Origin: Kudoa neothunni
Taxonomy: Eukaryota > Cnidaria
Assembly: GCA_964304625.1 (NCBI GenBank)
Contig: OZ199839.1
Coordinates: 4,402,001 to 4,466,000 of the forward strand
Length of the DNA stretch: 64,000 bases
Direction of reading: 5' to 3'
The position numbers and the translations under genes are program-made. How positions within the stretch are numbered: the first letter of the stretch is position 1; each line of letters begins with the position of its first letter. Of this stretch, positions 47,801-61,022 are shown one piece after another. The notes under the pieces are model-generated. The model was not told where the DNA came from. It was given only the letters and a program-made list of their open reading frames with translations, and did no database searches.

Positions 47801-50047
47801 ATCTGGGAGAATAAAGTGCAGAATAGACCAAAGTTCACGTAAATTGTTTTGTAGAGGGGTGCCAGTCATCAACAACCGATGACTAGAGTAGAAAGTCTGT
47901 AGAGTGATGTACAGAGAACTCTCCACATTCTTTAGTCGATGAGCCTCATCAACAATCAACGAAACCCAGTCAAATTGACCGATAAATTCTTTATCTTTGA
48001 TAATCATCTCGTAAGTGGTAACTAAAACATGAAATTTTAACTGGAAATTATAGATGTTAAATTCTTGAGAAGCTTGTGATTCAGCTGTATTTTGATCGCT
48101 CCGGATTTTTTCAAACAAATCTGGATTGTCATCTGCATCATTATCGAACATGGTGTATTTTCTCATGTTTTTTCTACTCTCAGCATTGCCTGTATAACCA
48201 ATAACAGTAAGTCCGGGGGCCCATTTTTGAAAGTGTGTCTTCCAACTTTCAACAGTGGACAATGGGACAACAATCAAATAAGGGCCACTGATTTGGTAGG
48301 TATGATATAACGTTGATATGAAGGAGATAACCTGTACAGTTTTCCCAAGACCCATTTCATCTGCAAGAATAACGCTTTTCTTTCTGCAGAAGGAACTGGT
48401 CATCCAGTTAATTCCTTCAAGTTGATAGTCACGAAGTATATTACATGTGGTGTGAAGAGGTTGTATATTGTAGGATACCGGTGGATTTGTTTCATCTTCC
48501 AACTTAACATCTTCCAATTCAAATTTGGTGGACTCATTACAGTTACAGTGGGCAATGAAATCAGGAGTGTTATCAACTTTGTAAAACTTGAGATTTCCCA
48601 TGCGTCTCAAATCCAACTGATAGTACATTTTAGATTTCTTCAAAAAGTATTCTCTGATTGCATTGTGAAACAGCTTGTGGATAAATGCCGCATCCTCCCA
48701 AGTTGCGTCACTGCAGGGCAAATTATTCCAATGACATAGAAAATGCACTCCTTCAGATAACAACTCATCTAAATTGATGTCACTCGTCGACTCGTACAAT
48801 GAATACTGTTCTAAAGCAACGTTGCTGGGTGATATTGCTAACAGACAATCGAGTTTAGTGAATTCTTCAAGCACACTGTCTATTGCTTGATTCTTATCGG
48901 TGACCATGCTTTGAGAATGTTCATCCATTAAACTTACTGGATCAACTGTACACGATGGATCAATATTGTTGTCTTGACAGAAATTTTGAAGTTTTTTGGT
49001 ATTGGTAACACCCAAGTCCGTGAGACTTTTCTCCGTCTCCCAGCTACAATGAAGATAGGACTTGTCCTTCCATTTTATAAGAAATTGCATCACATAGAGC
49101 TTGGAATCTTCTTGTTTGACCGTTTCCTTATTAGATATTAATTGATATTCATCTCCCGACATTACAGTATCTTCGATCGCTTCAATTTTCAACACAGTAG
49201 TATCATCAACCAAAGGGATAAACGAATCATCCGCATGTTGCTTACTGCCATTTTCGTCCTGGAGGGGCAGATGGAGTTGGTGTATTTTACTACCAATCAG
49301 ACTGACAGCCCCAAATCTATAGTTTAAAACTTTGTCAATGAGAGGTTTCTTCGACGTTGAATAAGCCATATCATTGTATTTGGTTTCCATTCCAAACTGA
49401 TTTATATCAAATTTTTTCGATGTAACATGTGTTGATTCACAAGATGGCAAGTGATCCTCATCACCACTGGCAGCAGGCTCATACTTGTAAAAGTAGTCAT
49501 TCTCGTCGTATTCCTCTTCGGAAAACAACTCTTCTTCAGTGGTTGTATCACCATAGTCGACTTCACCGTAGGTGGAAGACTTTTTTTTCTTTTTGAATTT
49601 TATAGAAGGGCGTCGAGATTTGCCAAATGCGCTTGATATACTGCGTTTAGTTGAGGATGGTGTTTTGGTTTTCTTGGTGGATTTGGTAGCGGCCCGCTTT
49701 TTCGATCTTTTTGAACCAATCACAAATTCATCATCATCCGAGTCCAACTCATCTATTGGTTCGGAGACTTCACATTCACTCAAATAATATTCATCGTATT
49801 CCTCTTCATCGGGTGGCAAGGCTATTTGCGATGAACGTTCTTCATAAAGATCGTCGTCATCGTCGCCACAATCACTGATTTCATCACTGGTAAAATCATT
49901 AAAATCGTCAAACATATTTTCATTATTAGTATCGTCGGGGAGAGTAGTGCCCCCATTAGCAATAGGATCAATCGGTTGTTGATCAGAAGCAATTGCATCT
50001 GATTCTGCTTGAAAAATTAACTCATCAACATCATTATTTACATCCAT
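44846..50047 (-). CDS. CHD1: Chromodomain-helicase-DNA-binding protein 1 (CHD1-type remodeller)
   Basis: Nuclear SNF2-family ATPase that spaces nucleosomes during transcription. Three exons: 45770-50047, 45416-45718 and 44846-45367, with introns of 51 and 48 nt in phase 0, giving about 1,700 residues like animal CHD1. Order: acidic N-terminus (40-110); basic patch (110-155); tandem chromodomains (about 235-370 with FLIKWKDKSYLHCSWE, and 390-470 with FLCHWNNLPCSDATWE); ATPase lobe 1 (about 540-760) with YQLEGINWM, Walker A DEMGLGKT and box II DEAH; lobe 2 with [20 protein letters not shown] and STRAGGLGINL. The SANT/SLIDE-like DNA-binding region follows (VNWKQKHDAELIVGVFFVGYGNWKEMFD), crossing intron 1. 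The end of exon 3 is a CHCT domain (MVDCCGSLLKPIKESISKLE ... WNFVSRFT), which marks CHD1 rather than CHD3/4. ATG at 50047 has no in-frame alternative. All motifs are intact and it looks functional. Confidence 0.96.
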
Positions 50048-51941
50048 ACTACAACAATTAGAGCTAATTCATTAAATAGAATAGATTACGTTTCCCGCGT
50101 TTCATTATTCTCATTGTTGGGAGAGGGCATTTTCACAGTTGTTCACAACCAACTTCAACTAATCTATGCCGATAACAATCAAGCTTTAAGAAAGCATTTA
50201 ACGTTAAAAATGTACTAGCCAATGTTTAGGTTATTGATTCGATTCGATAGACTAGGCAACAACGGAACACAGACAGCCTTCGAACCAGCCTTTATTGCGT
50301 ATACAGATTCTGAGCGTGTTAACATGCGCCAACTTTATCAACTGACATCAGCGACAAAATTCACTCCAAAATCAAATTAAACATCGCACAGCGACTCACA
50401 TAAATTGATCAGTAATTTAACTCAATTATGTGCACTAATTAGACAATTCATTGTTGATTTCATGTGTTTTAACAGAAATTGTTGTCTATAAGTCAAAAGG
50501 TTTTAATTTAAACTAATAATAAAGTGATAAATTAGTAACAACCCTCAACCGAAAAGCTGAGGCAGCCAGATCAATTAAATCCTTCGCCAGCCATCGTTAA
50601 TTCTACCATAACGACTATTTGTTTTCACCTATCTAATCATTGGTTTGTTGTAGGTTAGTTGCGGCTAATTGGTTTATAAATTAAAACTTGCACGATAAAT
50701 TTCTTGATTATAAATTGAAAGTACATTTAACTGTTTCGGTGAGAATAGATAGCGCCGGGCGTATGGAAGCAGACGCGTCAGAATATTAGCGTACTTATAG
50801 TGATTGTATCCATTCAAAAATATACCAATGTGTATATAATAGAAAAAAAATATTGAGCAATTATAGTGCGCATAAATATTTCCTATTAAAAAGTTTTGCT
50901 TTTTTTTCATGATCGTTCCAATTCGTGGATCATTTTACTAATTATAATCTGGATTTTGACTACACGAGACAACAATGATGGCCGAAGTGGCTTCGTTTTT
51001 GTCAATTTTACTCAATTATACACTCGGAAAACGTTTTCATATTATTTTTAAACTTTTTGAATGTAATTTTGAAACTATTCTAGTACATTTAATACCTAAA
51101 TTTACGCTGATTTCGACGTGAATGGCTGAGTGCGTGGCACCTGTAAATTATCATCTTTTGCATGTTTTTTCCACTTTTTTATTGTTTCTTGTAATAAAAT
51201 GGAATTCCAAGTACTAAAATTTGTATCAAAATAACAAACTGTTAAGTTTAACAACTCATCATCTGAACAATACTGGATACGGGTGCCATATACACCGTGT
51301 AAAGATAAACACTGAATATTCTCTTGTTTTTCAATAAAACCTTATTTTTATGATTTATTATTGTCGATAATAAATCAGTTTCTTAATTTATATAACATAT
51401 TACTTATTTAATGAAATAATGAGTTAGCTTAACACATGTAAAGAAATGGTTTCATCGAGTTCAATAGGATATGATGTTTTTCATTTATTAATGTTCCGAT
51501 AAAATTATTTTATACATTACTGGATAATGGATAACTTCGAATTTTCCTTATCGATGTTCTAATTGTTATAATTTTAATAGAGATTTCAGTAACAAAACGC
51601 AATAAAATTTTTTACCTGAAAACATAATATCCCAATAAGGATTCCATTAGCATATAATTCTTTAAATATTCCTAAAACATTCATAGGCAATAAAAACCTA
51701 ATTTAATGACAACATTTTATCACTACAGAACGAATACATAGATAAGACAATGACATGTTTTAAAATTATGGAATTATTGTCAACCGTTTTATTACTTTAA
51801 ATAAAGATTATCCAATATTCGTAACAAGATCATACATATTATTTTGAAAACAAATATAGAATGCAGTAATAAATAAACAAATATTTTTAAAGTAAAAGTT
51901 CCATGTAATTAGAGCTCTAATTAAATATACCTTTGTTCATA
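50048..51941. other. CHD1 upstream region and empty stretch
   Basis: The part next to 50047 should hold the CHD1 promoter (minus strand). It is less AT-rich to about 50.6 kb, but no element is identifiable. The rest is non-coding. The 78-codon frame at 50674-50910 (-) is rich in Tyr, Ile and Phe and not convincing. Confidence 0.4.
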
Positions 51942-53154
51942 CAGTGTTTCAAGTCCAAGATGCATTATTTGAAAAAAACAGGCAATTATTAAATATTAAA
52001 ACAATAAATCGATAGTCAATAACTTCGTTGTTTAAGTATCGTGGGAAATAACTCTCCGCACGATTACAATAGTTTTGACGTTGTATAAACGTCACATCAT
52101 TTGGACTAGATTTTATCGCCTCTATAAGTTCAGTTTTGGTTGAAAAGTTCCTCGATCGGGTTAAGAAACGGGGAATATGACGGTAGAAACAGAATCGAGT
52201 GATTTGTTTCTGCCACAAGATCCATGATTTAGTCAGCTTTGTGGAACTTTACATTGTCCGTTATGAGCAATGCATTTGATACAAGGTTCAATTGTAGCTC
52301 CATGAAAAGTTGGATTAAATATTCAGAAAATATATTTTCATTTACTGAGCCCTCATATACTTTGGTTGACTATACTTTCTAGGGGCTCATTGCGGCCATC
52401 AACGTAATATTTCTAGAGCGGACGGTTCTCATGGTTAAATTTGCTCTAGATCTAACAGGGACCTTCTAAAAAAGCGTCTCGTTGATAAAGAGAATCCTGC
52501 TTCATCAATATAGAGAACAAGAGAATAGTTATGCTTTTGTTGAAGATAATTTATTACATAACTAACTTAGATTACATTTTAATTTATTATATATAATTTT
52601 TTTTCTTTTCTCTATATTCTCAAGTAGATTTCTGCCAACAGGAACTATGGAAATTTTTTTTAGTGAATAGTGAAATCCTTCAAGAACATTAGCAATCGTT
52701 TGCCTGGATACATTGATGTTATATTGTGAATTTAGCATTTCCCCTAAAGATGTTAATGTTATAGTGCAATCGTCCTCAACAAGTTGTTTTAAGAATTGTG
52801 TGTTCGTCGTATAATAATTGACGTAGGTTGCCTCCCATTTTTTTCTTTTCCACATTTCCCGTAGAATCCTTCAATTTAAGAATTCTTGTGACAGTAGTTG
52901 GATGAACTCCAACATACTTGGCAATTTTTTTAGTTGGGACTTTTTCCTTAAAGTTATATAGCTAATTAATTAAAAATAACAAACTTCTGATAAATTTAGA
53001 ATTAAATCTCGTGAAGTCATATTTGTTTTGTTATATTTTCTTTTTTTCGCGGTTGAATTAATTATTATATCAGCTGAACCTATAAGATTTGCTTCATGGT
53101 CGGATGTGAATGCATCTTGATCGGACATCGATCCATCTTGAACTTTAAACACCG
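51942..53154 (-). mobile_element. Tc1/mariner-IS630 element (DD34E), nested in a hAT
   Basis: Terminal repeats CAGTGTTTCAAGTCCAAGATG (left) and, complemented from the right, CGGTGTTTAAAGTTCAAGATG match at most positions. TA flanks both sides (51940-51941, 53155-53156). The 1.2-kb size is typical. The right end interrupts a hAT transposase frame directly after LRLSFDGYY, so it inserted into that older element. Confidence 0.85.
51949..53133 (-). pseudogene. IS630/Tc1-type transposase, broken
   Basis: Starts at an ATG near 53130 (MSDQDAFTSDHEANLIGSAD). A helix-turn-helix follows: KVPTKKIAKYVGVHPTTVTR, then KKMGG. A second DNA-binding part is seen at 52562-52855 (LGEMLNSQYNINVSRQTIAN). The DDE domain is visible as YIDEAGFSLSTRR (first Asp), DNVKFHKAD (second Asp) and FLPSYSPFLNPIEELF (Glu). 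I count 34 residues between the second Asp and the Glu, so DD34E. The pieces are in different frames with several internal stops, so this copy is inactive. Confidence 0.85.
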
Positions 53155-54407
<1,253 letters not shown>

Positions 54408-56822
54408 CCCGTATAGACTATATGTTGCGATAACGCAACAAAACTTTGTTGTTATTTTTCTCATACGTTAGTGGGTACGATGACACAAAATTGATTTAAT
54501 TATTTAGAAGAATACATAAATTTTTATTTTATAGAAAAAAATAACTTCTGCAATTTAAAATGTGACTATAATTAAATGTGCGAAAGGTCATCATTGAAGT
54601 GTTTTCATATTCTTCCGTTTATTTCATAGCGTTAAACTCAATGATGCCAATAATTTAAAAATAATTAGATCATGATATGATAATTGTCCTTAAAATGAAA
54701 GAAGCGATCTAAAAAGTTTCCTTCAAAGTTTAATATAAGGATCAATTTTTGTTGCGCGAACGCAACATATAATCTACGGCGACAATTTTGTCATAAAATG
54801 GAGAACAAGCGCTATAATCTATACCTTGACGTAATAAATGAAATCGAAGAAAATGCGGATGAAAATCTGATCGATATAGTTATTATTCCTCCAGAAAGGG
54901 TTGATGTTGTAACTGATAACGAAAGTACAAATGACGAAGACACGAATACTTTCAGCGATAATCAACTCAACAAAGAAATATCATGTCAAGTGGAAGTAAT
55001 TAATAAAGATTTTGACGATATTGAAGACGAATTATTCTGTTTGGAGCTTAATGATTACTCAAACAGATCTGTATCCAATAGGGATCCAGATATTTCTCTG
55101 GAAGGTATAAACGAAAGGGTTTTTATACATAATCTTAAGTATTTTATTAGATGGTTGTGACTTTTACTTGGATAAATTTGAACCCACGATTGTTGCAATG
55201 GATGAACGCGAGATTTTTGAATTGTTCTTTGACTCCAATGTCTTAAATTTGATTATTAAAGAAAGTGTCACATATGCCGGTCAAAATAACGAGATTGATT
55301 TTGACATTGAAAAAAATGAATTGATGAATTTTATTGGAATTTTGATATTGAGTGGTTATAACCGTCTTCCAAGACAACGAATGTATTGGGAAGAAGGTAT
55401 GGATTGCGGTGTTGAAGCAGTAAAGAAATGTATGTCCTACAAAAGATTCACACAAATAAAAAAATATATTCACTTATGCGACAATAGTTTACTTTCTGAT
55501 GATGCATATAAAAATGAACGCTTTTTTAAGGTTAGAAATTATATGAACATCTTGAACAAAAACTTTCAACGATTCGGTTACTTTTCGAGATGTCTTTCCA
55601 TCGACGAACAAATGATACCTTATTTTGGACATCATTCCGCAAAAATGTATATAAAAGGTAAACCAATCAAATTTGGTTTTAAATGTTGGTGTCTATGTTC
55701 GTACGATGGCTATGTCTTCTCCACAGACATTTATTGTGGAAAAGGAACAAACATAGATAAGAAATTAGGGTTAGGTGGTAGTGTCGTAAAAAACTTTGTG
55801 AAATTGGTCGAATATCCTAGACTCCACGAGTTTTATTTCGACAATTTCTTCACTTCAGTGGGACTTTTAAACTATTTGTCTTCTTTAAACGTAAAAGCCA
55901 CCGGAACGGTTCGACAAAATAGGACCCTGAAGTGTCCATTTACATGCGATACAGTTTTCAAAAAAGAAAATCGTGGTTTTTTTGAATCATACAATGCCAA
56001 CAAAGTGATGCTGGTTAAATGGAATGATACCAGGCCAGTTATTATAGGGACAAATTTTGATCAAATTGAACCAATAAAGAATGCCAGAAGGTATTCTAAG
56101 GGTAATAAAAGAGATGTGTATATTCCAATGCCAAACGTTGTTGCCAGCCATAACCATTATATGGGTGGCGTTGATTCCCTCGATTCAGCTATTGCCACCT
56201 ACAGAATTTCAATAGCTGGAAAAAAGTGGTATTGGAATATATTTTGCAATTATATCGATATGGCAGTTTCCAATTCACAAAAAATATTTAAATTGCTCCA
56301 TCCTGATACTGGGGATTCCCTTATGTTTCGAAGAACGCTTGTGTCAAAACTTTTAACTGTCAAATTCGATACAACAAGAAAACGCATATCCTCAGTATCT
56401 TTCCAATTTACACGCAATTTATGTAGCGATAAAACTATTGAGCGACGTATGGATGAAAAAAGAGCAAGATGCAAAATTTGCAAGTCCAATACTGTGTTTG
56501 TTTGTCGTGGTTGCTGTTTGCCATGTCACCCTACTTGTTTTAACAAACTTCATTAACTGGTACCTTACACTCAATTATTTTATTGTTTTCATGCTTGTTT
56601 TTTTCAAAACAAAGTTATGTATACGATTATAAATAAATTTAATCCATTAATCCCTATGGTCGCTGTAGATTATATGTTGCGTTAACGCAACATGTTAAAG
56701 AGTATGTTAAAACAAAGATATTTTTTTTATTTTAAAATATATAATTCACAAATGTATTTTGAGAGTATATACAAAATTATAGCTCTGTAACTTAAGGACA
56801 AAGGGTACCGAGTCTATATGGG
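54408..56822 (+). mobile_element. piggyBac element, nearly intact copy
   Basis: Ends CCCGTATAGACT and, complemented, CCCATATAGACT; TTAA on both sides (54404-54407, 56823-56826). Three copies of a 16-bp palindrome GTTGCGNNAACGCAAC-type lie at 54424-54439, 54751-54766 and 56676-56691. The latter two, with adjoining ATATAATCTAC/GTAGATTATAT, form inverted subterminal repeats around the coding region. The 2.4-kb size is normal for the family. Confidence 0.92.
54798..56556 (+). CDS. piggyBac transposase, one frame break
   Basis: First frame 54798-55160 starts MENKRYNLYLDVINEIEENA and is acidic, as is usual before the DDE part. The second frame covers about 55119-56556 and holds everything else. 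It includes FIGILILSGYNRLPRQRMYW (family 'F.G...LMG....P....YW'), the first Asp in SIDEQMIPYFGHHSAKMYIK, GKPIKFGFKCWCL, the second in EFYFDNFFTSVGLL, and the third in NHYMGGVDSLDS. The C-terminal cysteine-rich domain is RCKICKSNTVFVCRGC ... HPTC. The two frames overlap around 55119-55160, so a single-base indel there would explain the break. No other damage is visible, making this the youngest-looking piggyBac here. Whether the break is real or a sequence error decides if the copy could be active. Confidence 0.9.
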
Positions 56823-56950
56823 TTAACATTGGACAATGCTGAGTTGCAAAGAATACAACGACGGCGGTCTATTCCTTCAATGGTAACTTTTGTGAAGCCA
56901 TACCGAGTATAATCCTCATTCCATTTTCTAACCTTTTAGGAAGCAACCAT

Positions 56951-57149
56951 GATGATGCGTGGACAATGTTAATTCGCTCATTAAATACACAGCATTAAGT
57001 TGAAATCTGTTATTATTAGATTATTTCATTAACAAGATATCCCATTATATGATATTTAATTAAATACGGTAGCTTCGAACTGAATTTCTGAACTCAAATT
57101 TTTTCTTTCAGTCATATAATCAGGCTTAAATTCTTAATTCATCATAGGG
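56951..57149. other. Short non-coding interval
   Basis: AT-rich sequence between the hAT N-terminal piece and the Ty3/gypsy-type fragment. It may include the undetermined right end of the hAT element. Confidence 0.35.
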
Positions 57150-58720
57150 TGCTCCTCCACCCCCTATAGAGGAACCCAGTTCTACTAGTGCTACGTTTCA
57201 TAAGTGCGCTCACCCATCTGCAGAGTAACGCACGCGGCCTGACTGGGTCCAATAAACTAATAATAACAAGAGGTTTTTAGCGTGGCGGATAGGCCGCCAA
57301 TAGTACGCAGTTATGGCTAATCCTTAACATCCTTCCAGGGCCAATTCGGTAATAACACCATTGCCAGCCTCGCCGATCTTCTCAAAGTTGGTGTTCTATT
57401 TAGCGCTTTATCTTCAGGGGTTGTTGGCGTCTCCGTTGTGGCCCTTTTCGGATGGGAGCAGTTTCGCCTATAGGATTTAACTTTGCGTTTGAAGGTGCAT
57501 CTAATGAGGTTATCATGCTTCCAGGTGGGTTACGGTTAATTGTACTGTTGAAGTAGTCGTCAGGCTCAATTAGTATGGATGATTTAACAAATCTCACTTG
57601 ATTTTGGTGTCTAACGACTTTACCATCGTAACTAAAAACCAGTATCATGTTACCGATTCGTCCTATCAATTTTGCTCTAAGCCAACGAGGTCCACATTTG
57701 CTATAGTTTTCTATGTATACTGTTTTGAGATTCTCATCATTAGGAACTAAATTTTGGTTGTCGATTGGGTAATTGGATGGAGATAAGACGACATCGAGTT
57801 TCGTTCTCTGTGATCGGTCATGAAGGATTTCGGATGGCGACCTTCCGTTGACAAAGGGTATTGACCTGTAGGTGGCCAACAACTGTATTTCGGATTTTGC
57901 AATGTTTTTTCTATCAATTAATATTTTGTTGAGATTCGTTTTGAATGATCGGACGAAGCGTTCTGCTTCTCCGTTGGACTCAGGATGGAACGGTGCGATG
58001 AGGAAATGGTTTATGTTATTATCTTTGCAGAATTTGTTGAAGATAGCAGACATAAATGTTGTTCCATTATCGCCCACAATTGCCTCAGGGATTCCCTCCC
58101 GTGCAAACACTGATTCCAATGCGTCGATAATTGTTTGGGAGTTAACGACTGTGTTCCGTATAACAATAGGGCATTTGCTGTACGCGTCTACCACTACCAA
58201 CCAGCAAGTTCCATGGAATGGACTTGCGTAGTCTATGTGAATTCTAGACCAAAGTTTATTCGGGTTTGGCCAACTTTGAAATGTTTTCGGAGGATCGGAA
58301 GGATGTTCTTGGCAAATTTTACATTTCACGACGTAATCCGCGAAATCCTCGCTCATACCAGTCCAAAAACAATGCTTACTTGCCAGTTGTTTGATTTTTA
58401 CAATGCCCCAATGGCCTTTATGCAACAGTTCCAATATTCTCGAACGAAGTGTCTCTGGAATTAGGACTCGTTTGAAATCCTTTTGCAGCACGATAACTCC
58501 ATTTTCGACTGTCAAATAATTTTGCAATCGATGGTAGTTCTGCAACTCTTTTGCCTTCAGCGTAGTAACAACGAGAAAATCTTATCAGTCGAAGTGTGTT
58601 TTCGTACAACAGTAAGTAACCAATTTCACGCACTGTTTAAAACCCTATTTAGTTACAATATTGATTGGTCATTATTTATATATGTTTCTTATAATATTTC
58701 AATCACAATTTTTATATAAA
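57150..58720 (-). mobile_element. Ty3/gypsy-type LTR retrotransposon fragment (fossil)
   Basis: On the minus strand 57400-58545 encodes the integrase part of a pol polyprotein: the H2C2 zinc-binding region (HKGHWGIVKIKQLASKHCFW...CKICQ) and the integrase core (WSRIHIDYASP..., VGDNGTTFMS, HPESNGEAERFVRSFK). Reverse transcriptase and the gag and protease parts are not present, so this is a broken 3' fragment. The GC-richer stretch at 57150-57300 downstream may be its terminal repeat and resembles a patch at 17.4 kb. Age is uncertain: the integrase part reads open, so it is not very ancient. Confidence 0.8.
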
Positions 58721-59605
58721 TTATTTTAGAAAGTTGCTAAATAACTTGACTAAAAAATCACGTGGTTGGCAAATTTCACGCATTTTTCGGGTACTTTTTG
58801 TTTATTATTTATTTAATTCAATATTTAATGCCAAAAAACTCCTAAACTATATCTATTGTTGAAGAGTGCAATATTACTAATTATTATGAAAGTCTTCAAT
58901 CTAATGATCCAAAAACCGCCACTTTATCACATTTCAAAATATCTATTATCTCGACTCCTAAGCGCATTCTAGAGATGAAAAATAAAATAATCAAAACCTA
59001 TAAATGTTTGTAGAATCTAAAAATAGAAATTATTTGCATGCAGGACAATTTAACTCTGTTGCTGAAGACGTATATGAGTGGATTGGGTGGGCACGAAGCA
59101 GAAAGATTGTAGTAAGCGTCGTCACGATAATCATCCAGAGAAATCAATTAACCAAAGAAAAAGGTTTACTTTTATGTGCCATTCGTGGTGGGTTTCGTTG
59201 TTTTAAACAAGTTTTAACATTTGAAAATCGAATTTTATTATCTAATCTGCTGATGCTACCGCGGAAACTACTTCATAGTAGACCAATTAAGGTTTAATTC
59301 GGTTCCGTGTCACCCATGGAGCTCGAAGGTTGCATTTTAAGAATACGCACAGACCAAACACTCAAAATATCGATAGATAATAATTTCTAGTCGTAACGTA
59401 GTTATATAGTAGATAATGTACTTTAGAACATTCTACAATGTTCTAATAGTTTCGATAAGTCGATGTAATTGGGTCATTAAATATAATGATCATCCAAACG
59501 TGACATTCCGTATTTCGGCTTTTTGTTATTTTTTTAAATCATTTAGAAGAAATATTTAATGATTTATAAAAAAATATAAATATAAACTATTCGGACCACA
59601 TTTAA
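58721..59605. other. Intergenic stretch with an unrecognised frame
   Basis: A 97-codon plus-strand frame at 59004-59297 (RNYLHAGQFNSVAEDVYEWI) looks moderately protein-like and could be a transposon scrap, but I recognise no family. The remainder is AT-rich and empty. Confidence 0.25.
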
Positions 59606-60697
59606 TATACGCCTCCTTTAAGCCACATTCAAAATGGGGATTGGCGTGACATATGGAGCATTAAATTAATCACATAGTGCGGCCTGCTTAATCCGCCATG
59701 ATTCCTCCAATGAGTGCTCTAGAATATATATTTGAGAATGAAGAGGATTCTATCAAATATTTAATTGAAAATAATGTTTTTCAGGCGCCAAATATATGTG
59801 CCCATTGCAATTATGATAATTTTACGCAACACAGGAAAAACTGGAGATGCTGCAGGAAGAAGTGTAGAAAAGAAATTTCAGTTTTGGAAAAAACATTTTT
59901 TAAACACACCAAACTAAAAATTAATGAAATCCTCAAATTATCTTATTATTGGTTAGTTGGCGTGAAGACAGTTGATTTGATGAAAATTGCTGGTCATTTG
60001 TCCCAAACAATCACAAATTACTCTCATTATTTTAGACAAATAGTTGGTGACAGTCTAGATTTCGAAGATATCATCATTGGTGGGGGAAACATAATCGTCG
60101 AAATCGATGAATCAAAATTTGGAAAGCGTAAATACAACCGAGGTCATGACGTTAATGGAGCATGGGTGCTTGATGGTGTAGAAAGGACACCCGAAAGAAA
60201 ATTGTTCCTTATTGAAGTTCCCGATAGAACGGCAGAAACATTAATAGAAATAATAAAAACTCACATAAAACCATATTCAATTATAATAACCGATTGTTTC
60301 AAGAGTTATTCTACATTGCATAACTTCTATCAGCATTTAACAGTTAACGATCGCATTGAATATGTTGATAGTACTACTGGAGCACGTACAAACACAATTG
60401 AAGGTACGTGGGGAGCTATAAAGTACAAAATTTCACCTAGAAATAGAACATCTTTAGTACAAGATGATGGCTCTGTTTCTATGGATGGAATTAACGAATT
60501 CCTGGCAGAATTTCAGTGGAGGAGAAAAAACTGTAATGATCTCTGGAATGGTTTCATCTGTGCACTTCAAATCGTGATGTATGACATCGTATTAGAATAA
60601 CTATAGACTATTACTTACGTATCGTTATTATTAAATATAATCTTGTTTATTACAAGATAAATCTTTTTTCGAACGGGGCTTAAAGGGGGGGCGTATA
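59606..60697 (+). mobile_element. Merlin element (IS1595-like), apparently intact
   Basis: Ends are inverted: TATACGCCTCCTTTAAGCC on the left and, complemented from the right, TATACGCCCCCCCTTTAAGCC. The repeat continues for about 30 bp. The element is about 1.1 kb and holds one complete transposase frame. No clear 8-9-bp target duplication was found around these ends, so the outermost bases are approximate. Confidence 0.8.
59698..60600 (+). CDS. Merlin/IS1595-type (ISXO2-like) transposase
   Basis: A 300-codon single-exon frame with ATG at 59698. The N-terminal zinc finger has CAHCNYDNF....WRCCRKKCRKEIS, followed by the family's usual helical block (LSYYWLVGVKTVDLMKIAGH). The ISXO2-like DDE domain has the first Asp in VEIDESKFGKRKYNRG, the second in IITDCFKSY and the third acidic position in TNTIEGTWGAIKYKI, all as expected. 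It ends LCALQ-like (FICALQIVMYDIVLE). No stop or frame shift is visible, the length is typical, and its terminal repeats are close by. It may encode active transposase. It shares the family with the damaged copy at 61165-62056 but is not a close duplicate. Confidence 0.93.
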   Translation: MIPPMSALEYIFENEEDSIKYLIENNVFQAPNICAHCNYDNFTQHRKNWRCCRKKCRKEISVLEKTFFKHTKLKINEILKLSYYWLVGVKTVDLMKIAGHLSQTITNYSHYFRQIVGDSLDFEDIIIGGGNIIVEIDESKFGKRKYNRGHDVNGAWVLDGVERTPERKLFLIEVPDRTAETLIEIIKTHIKPYSIIITDCFKSYSTLHNFYQHLTVNDRIEYVDSTTGARTNTIEGTWGAIKYKISPRNRTSLVQDDGSVSMDGINEFLAEFQWRRKNCNDLWNGFICALQIVMYDIVLE

Positions 60698-61022
60698 TCA
60701 AATTTCAGCCAACTATTCATTCCTAAACATACTTTTCAAAAAAGGTTTTAAAATTATCTTACAGTTTAATTAATTTTGTATTATCTTTTTAAAAAATTTA
60801 ATTCTCAAAATATGATAGATCCTGTTGGATATATATATTCTTTTATATTTGACTTATGCTCGATATTAATCGTTTTGTGTCGTGTCTTGCAAAAGTGTTT
60901 CTATGGCGCTAACCAGGATGAGTGCGAAACAGGATACAGCGGGAGACTCAATGAATGAGGGAGCCGAGACAACAGATCCTTCCTTTTAAAAGTGGTTATA
61001 GCCTATTAATGTTAGAATTCTA
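60698..61022. other. Short interval between the two Merlin elements
   Basis: Mostly AT-rich. A less AT-rich patch at 60904-60988 has a 28-codon frame (MALTRMSAKQDTAGDSMNEG...) that might be the start of a lost gene or transposase; there is no family match. The last bases are the left target duplication of the second Merlin. Confidence 0.3.

Noticed and set aside
46551-49787. Several plus-strand frames of 60-115 codons
   Set aside because: They are antisense shadows of the long CHD1 exon, rich in Ser, Phe and Ile from complementing acidic and basic codons, without any motif.
50674-50910. 78-codon minus-strand frame
   Set aside because: Rich in Tyr, Phe and Ile as expected of chance frames here, with no motif. 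Kept as intergenic.
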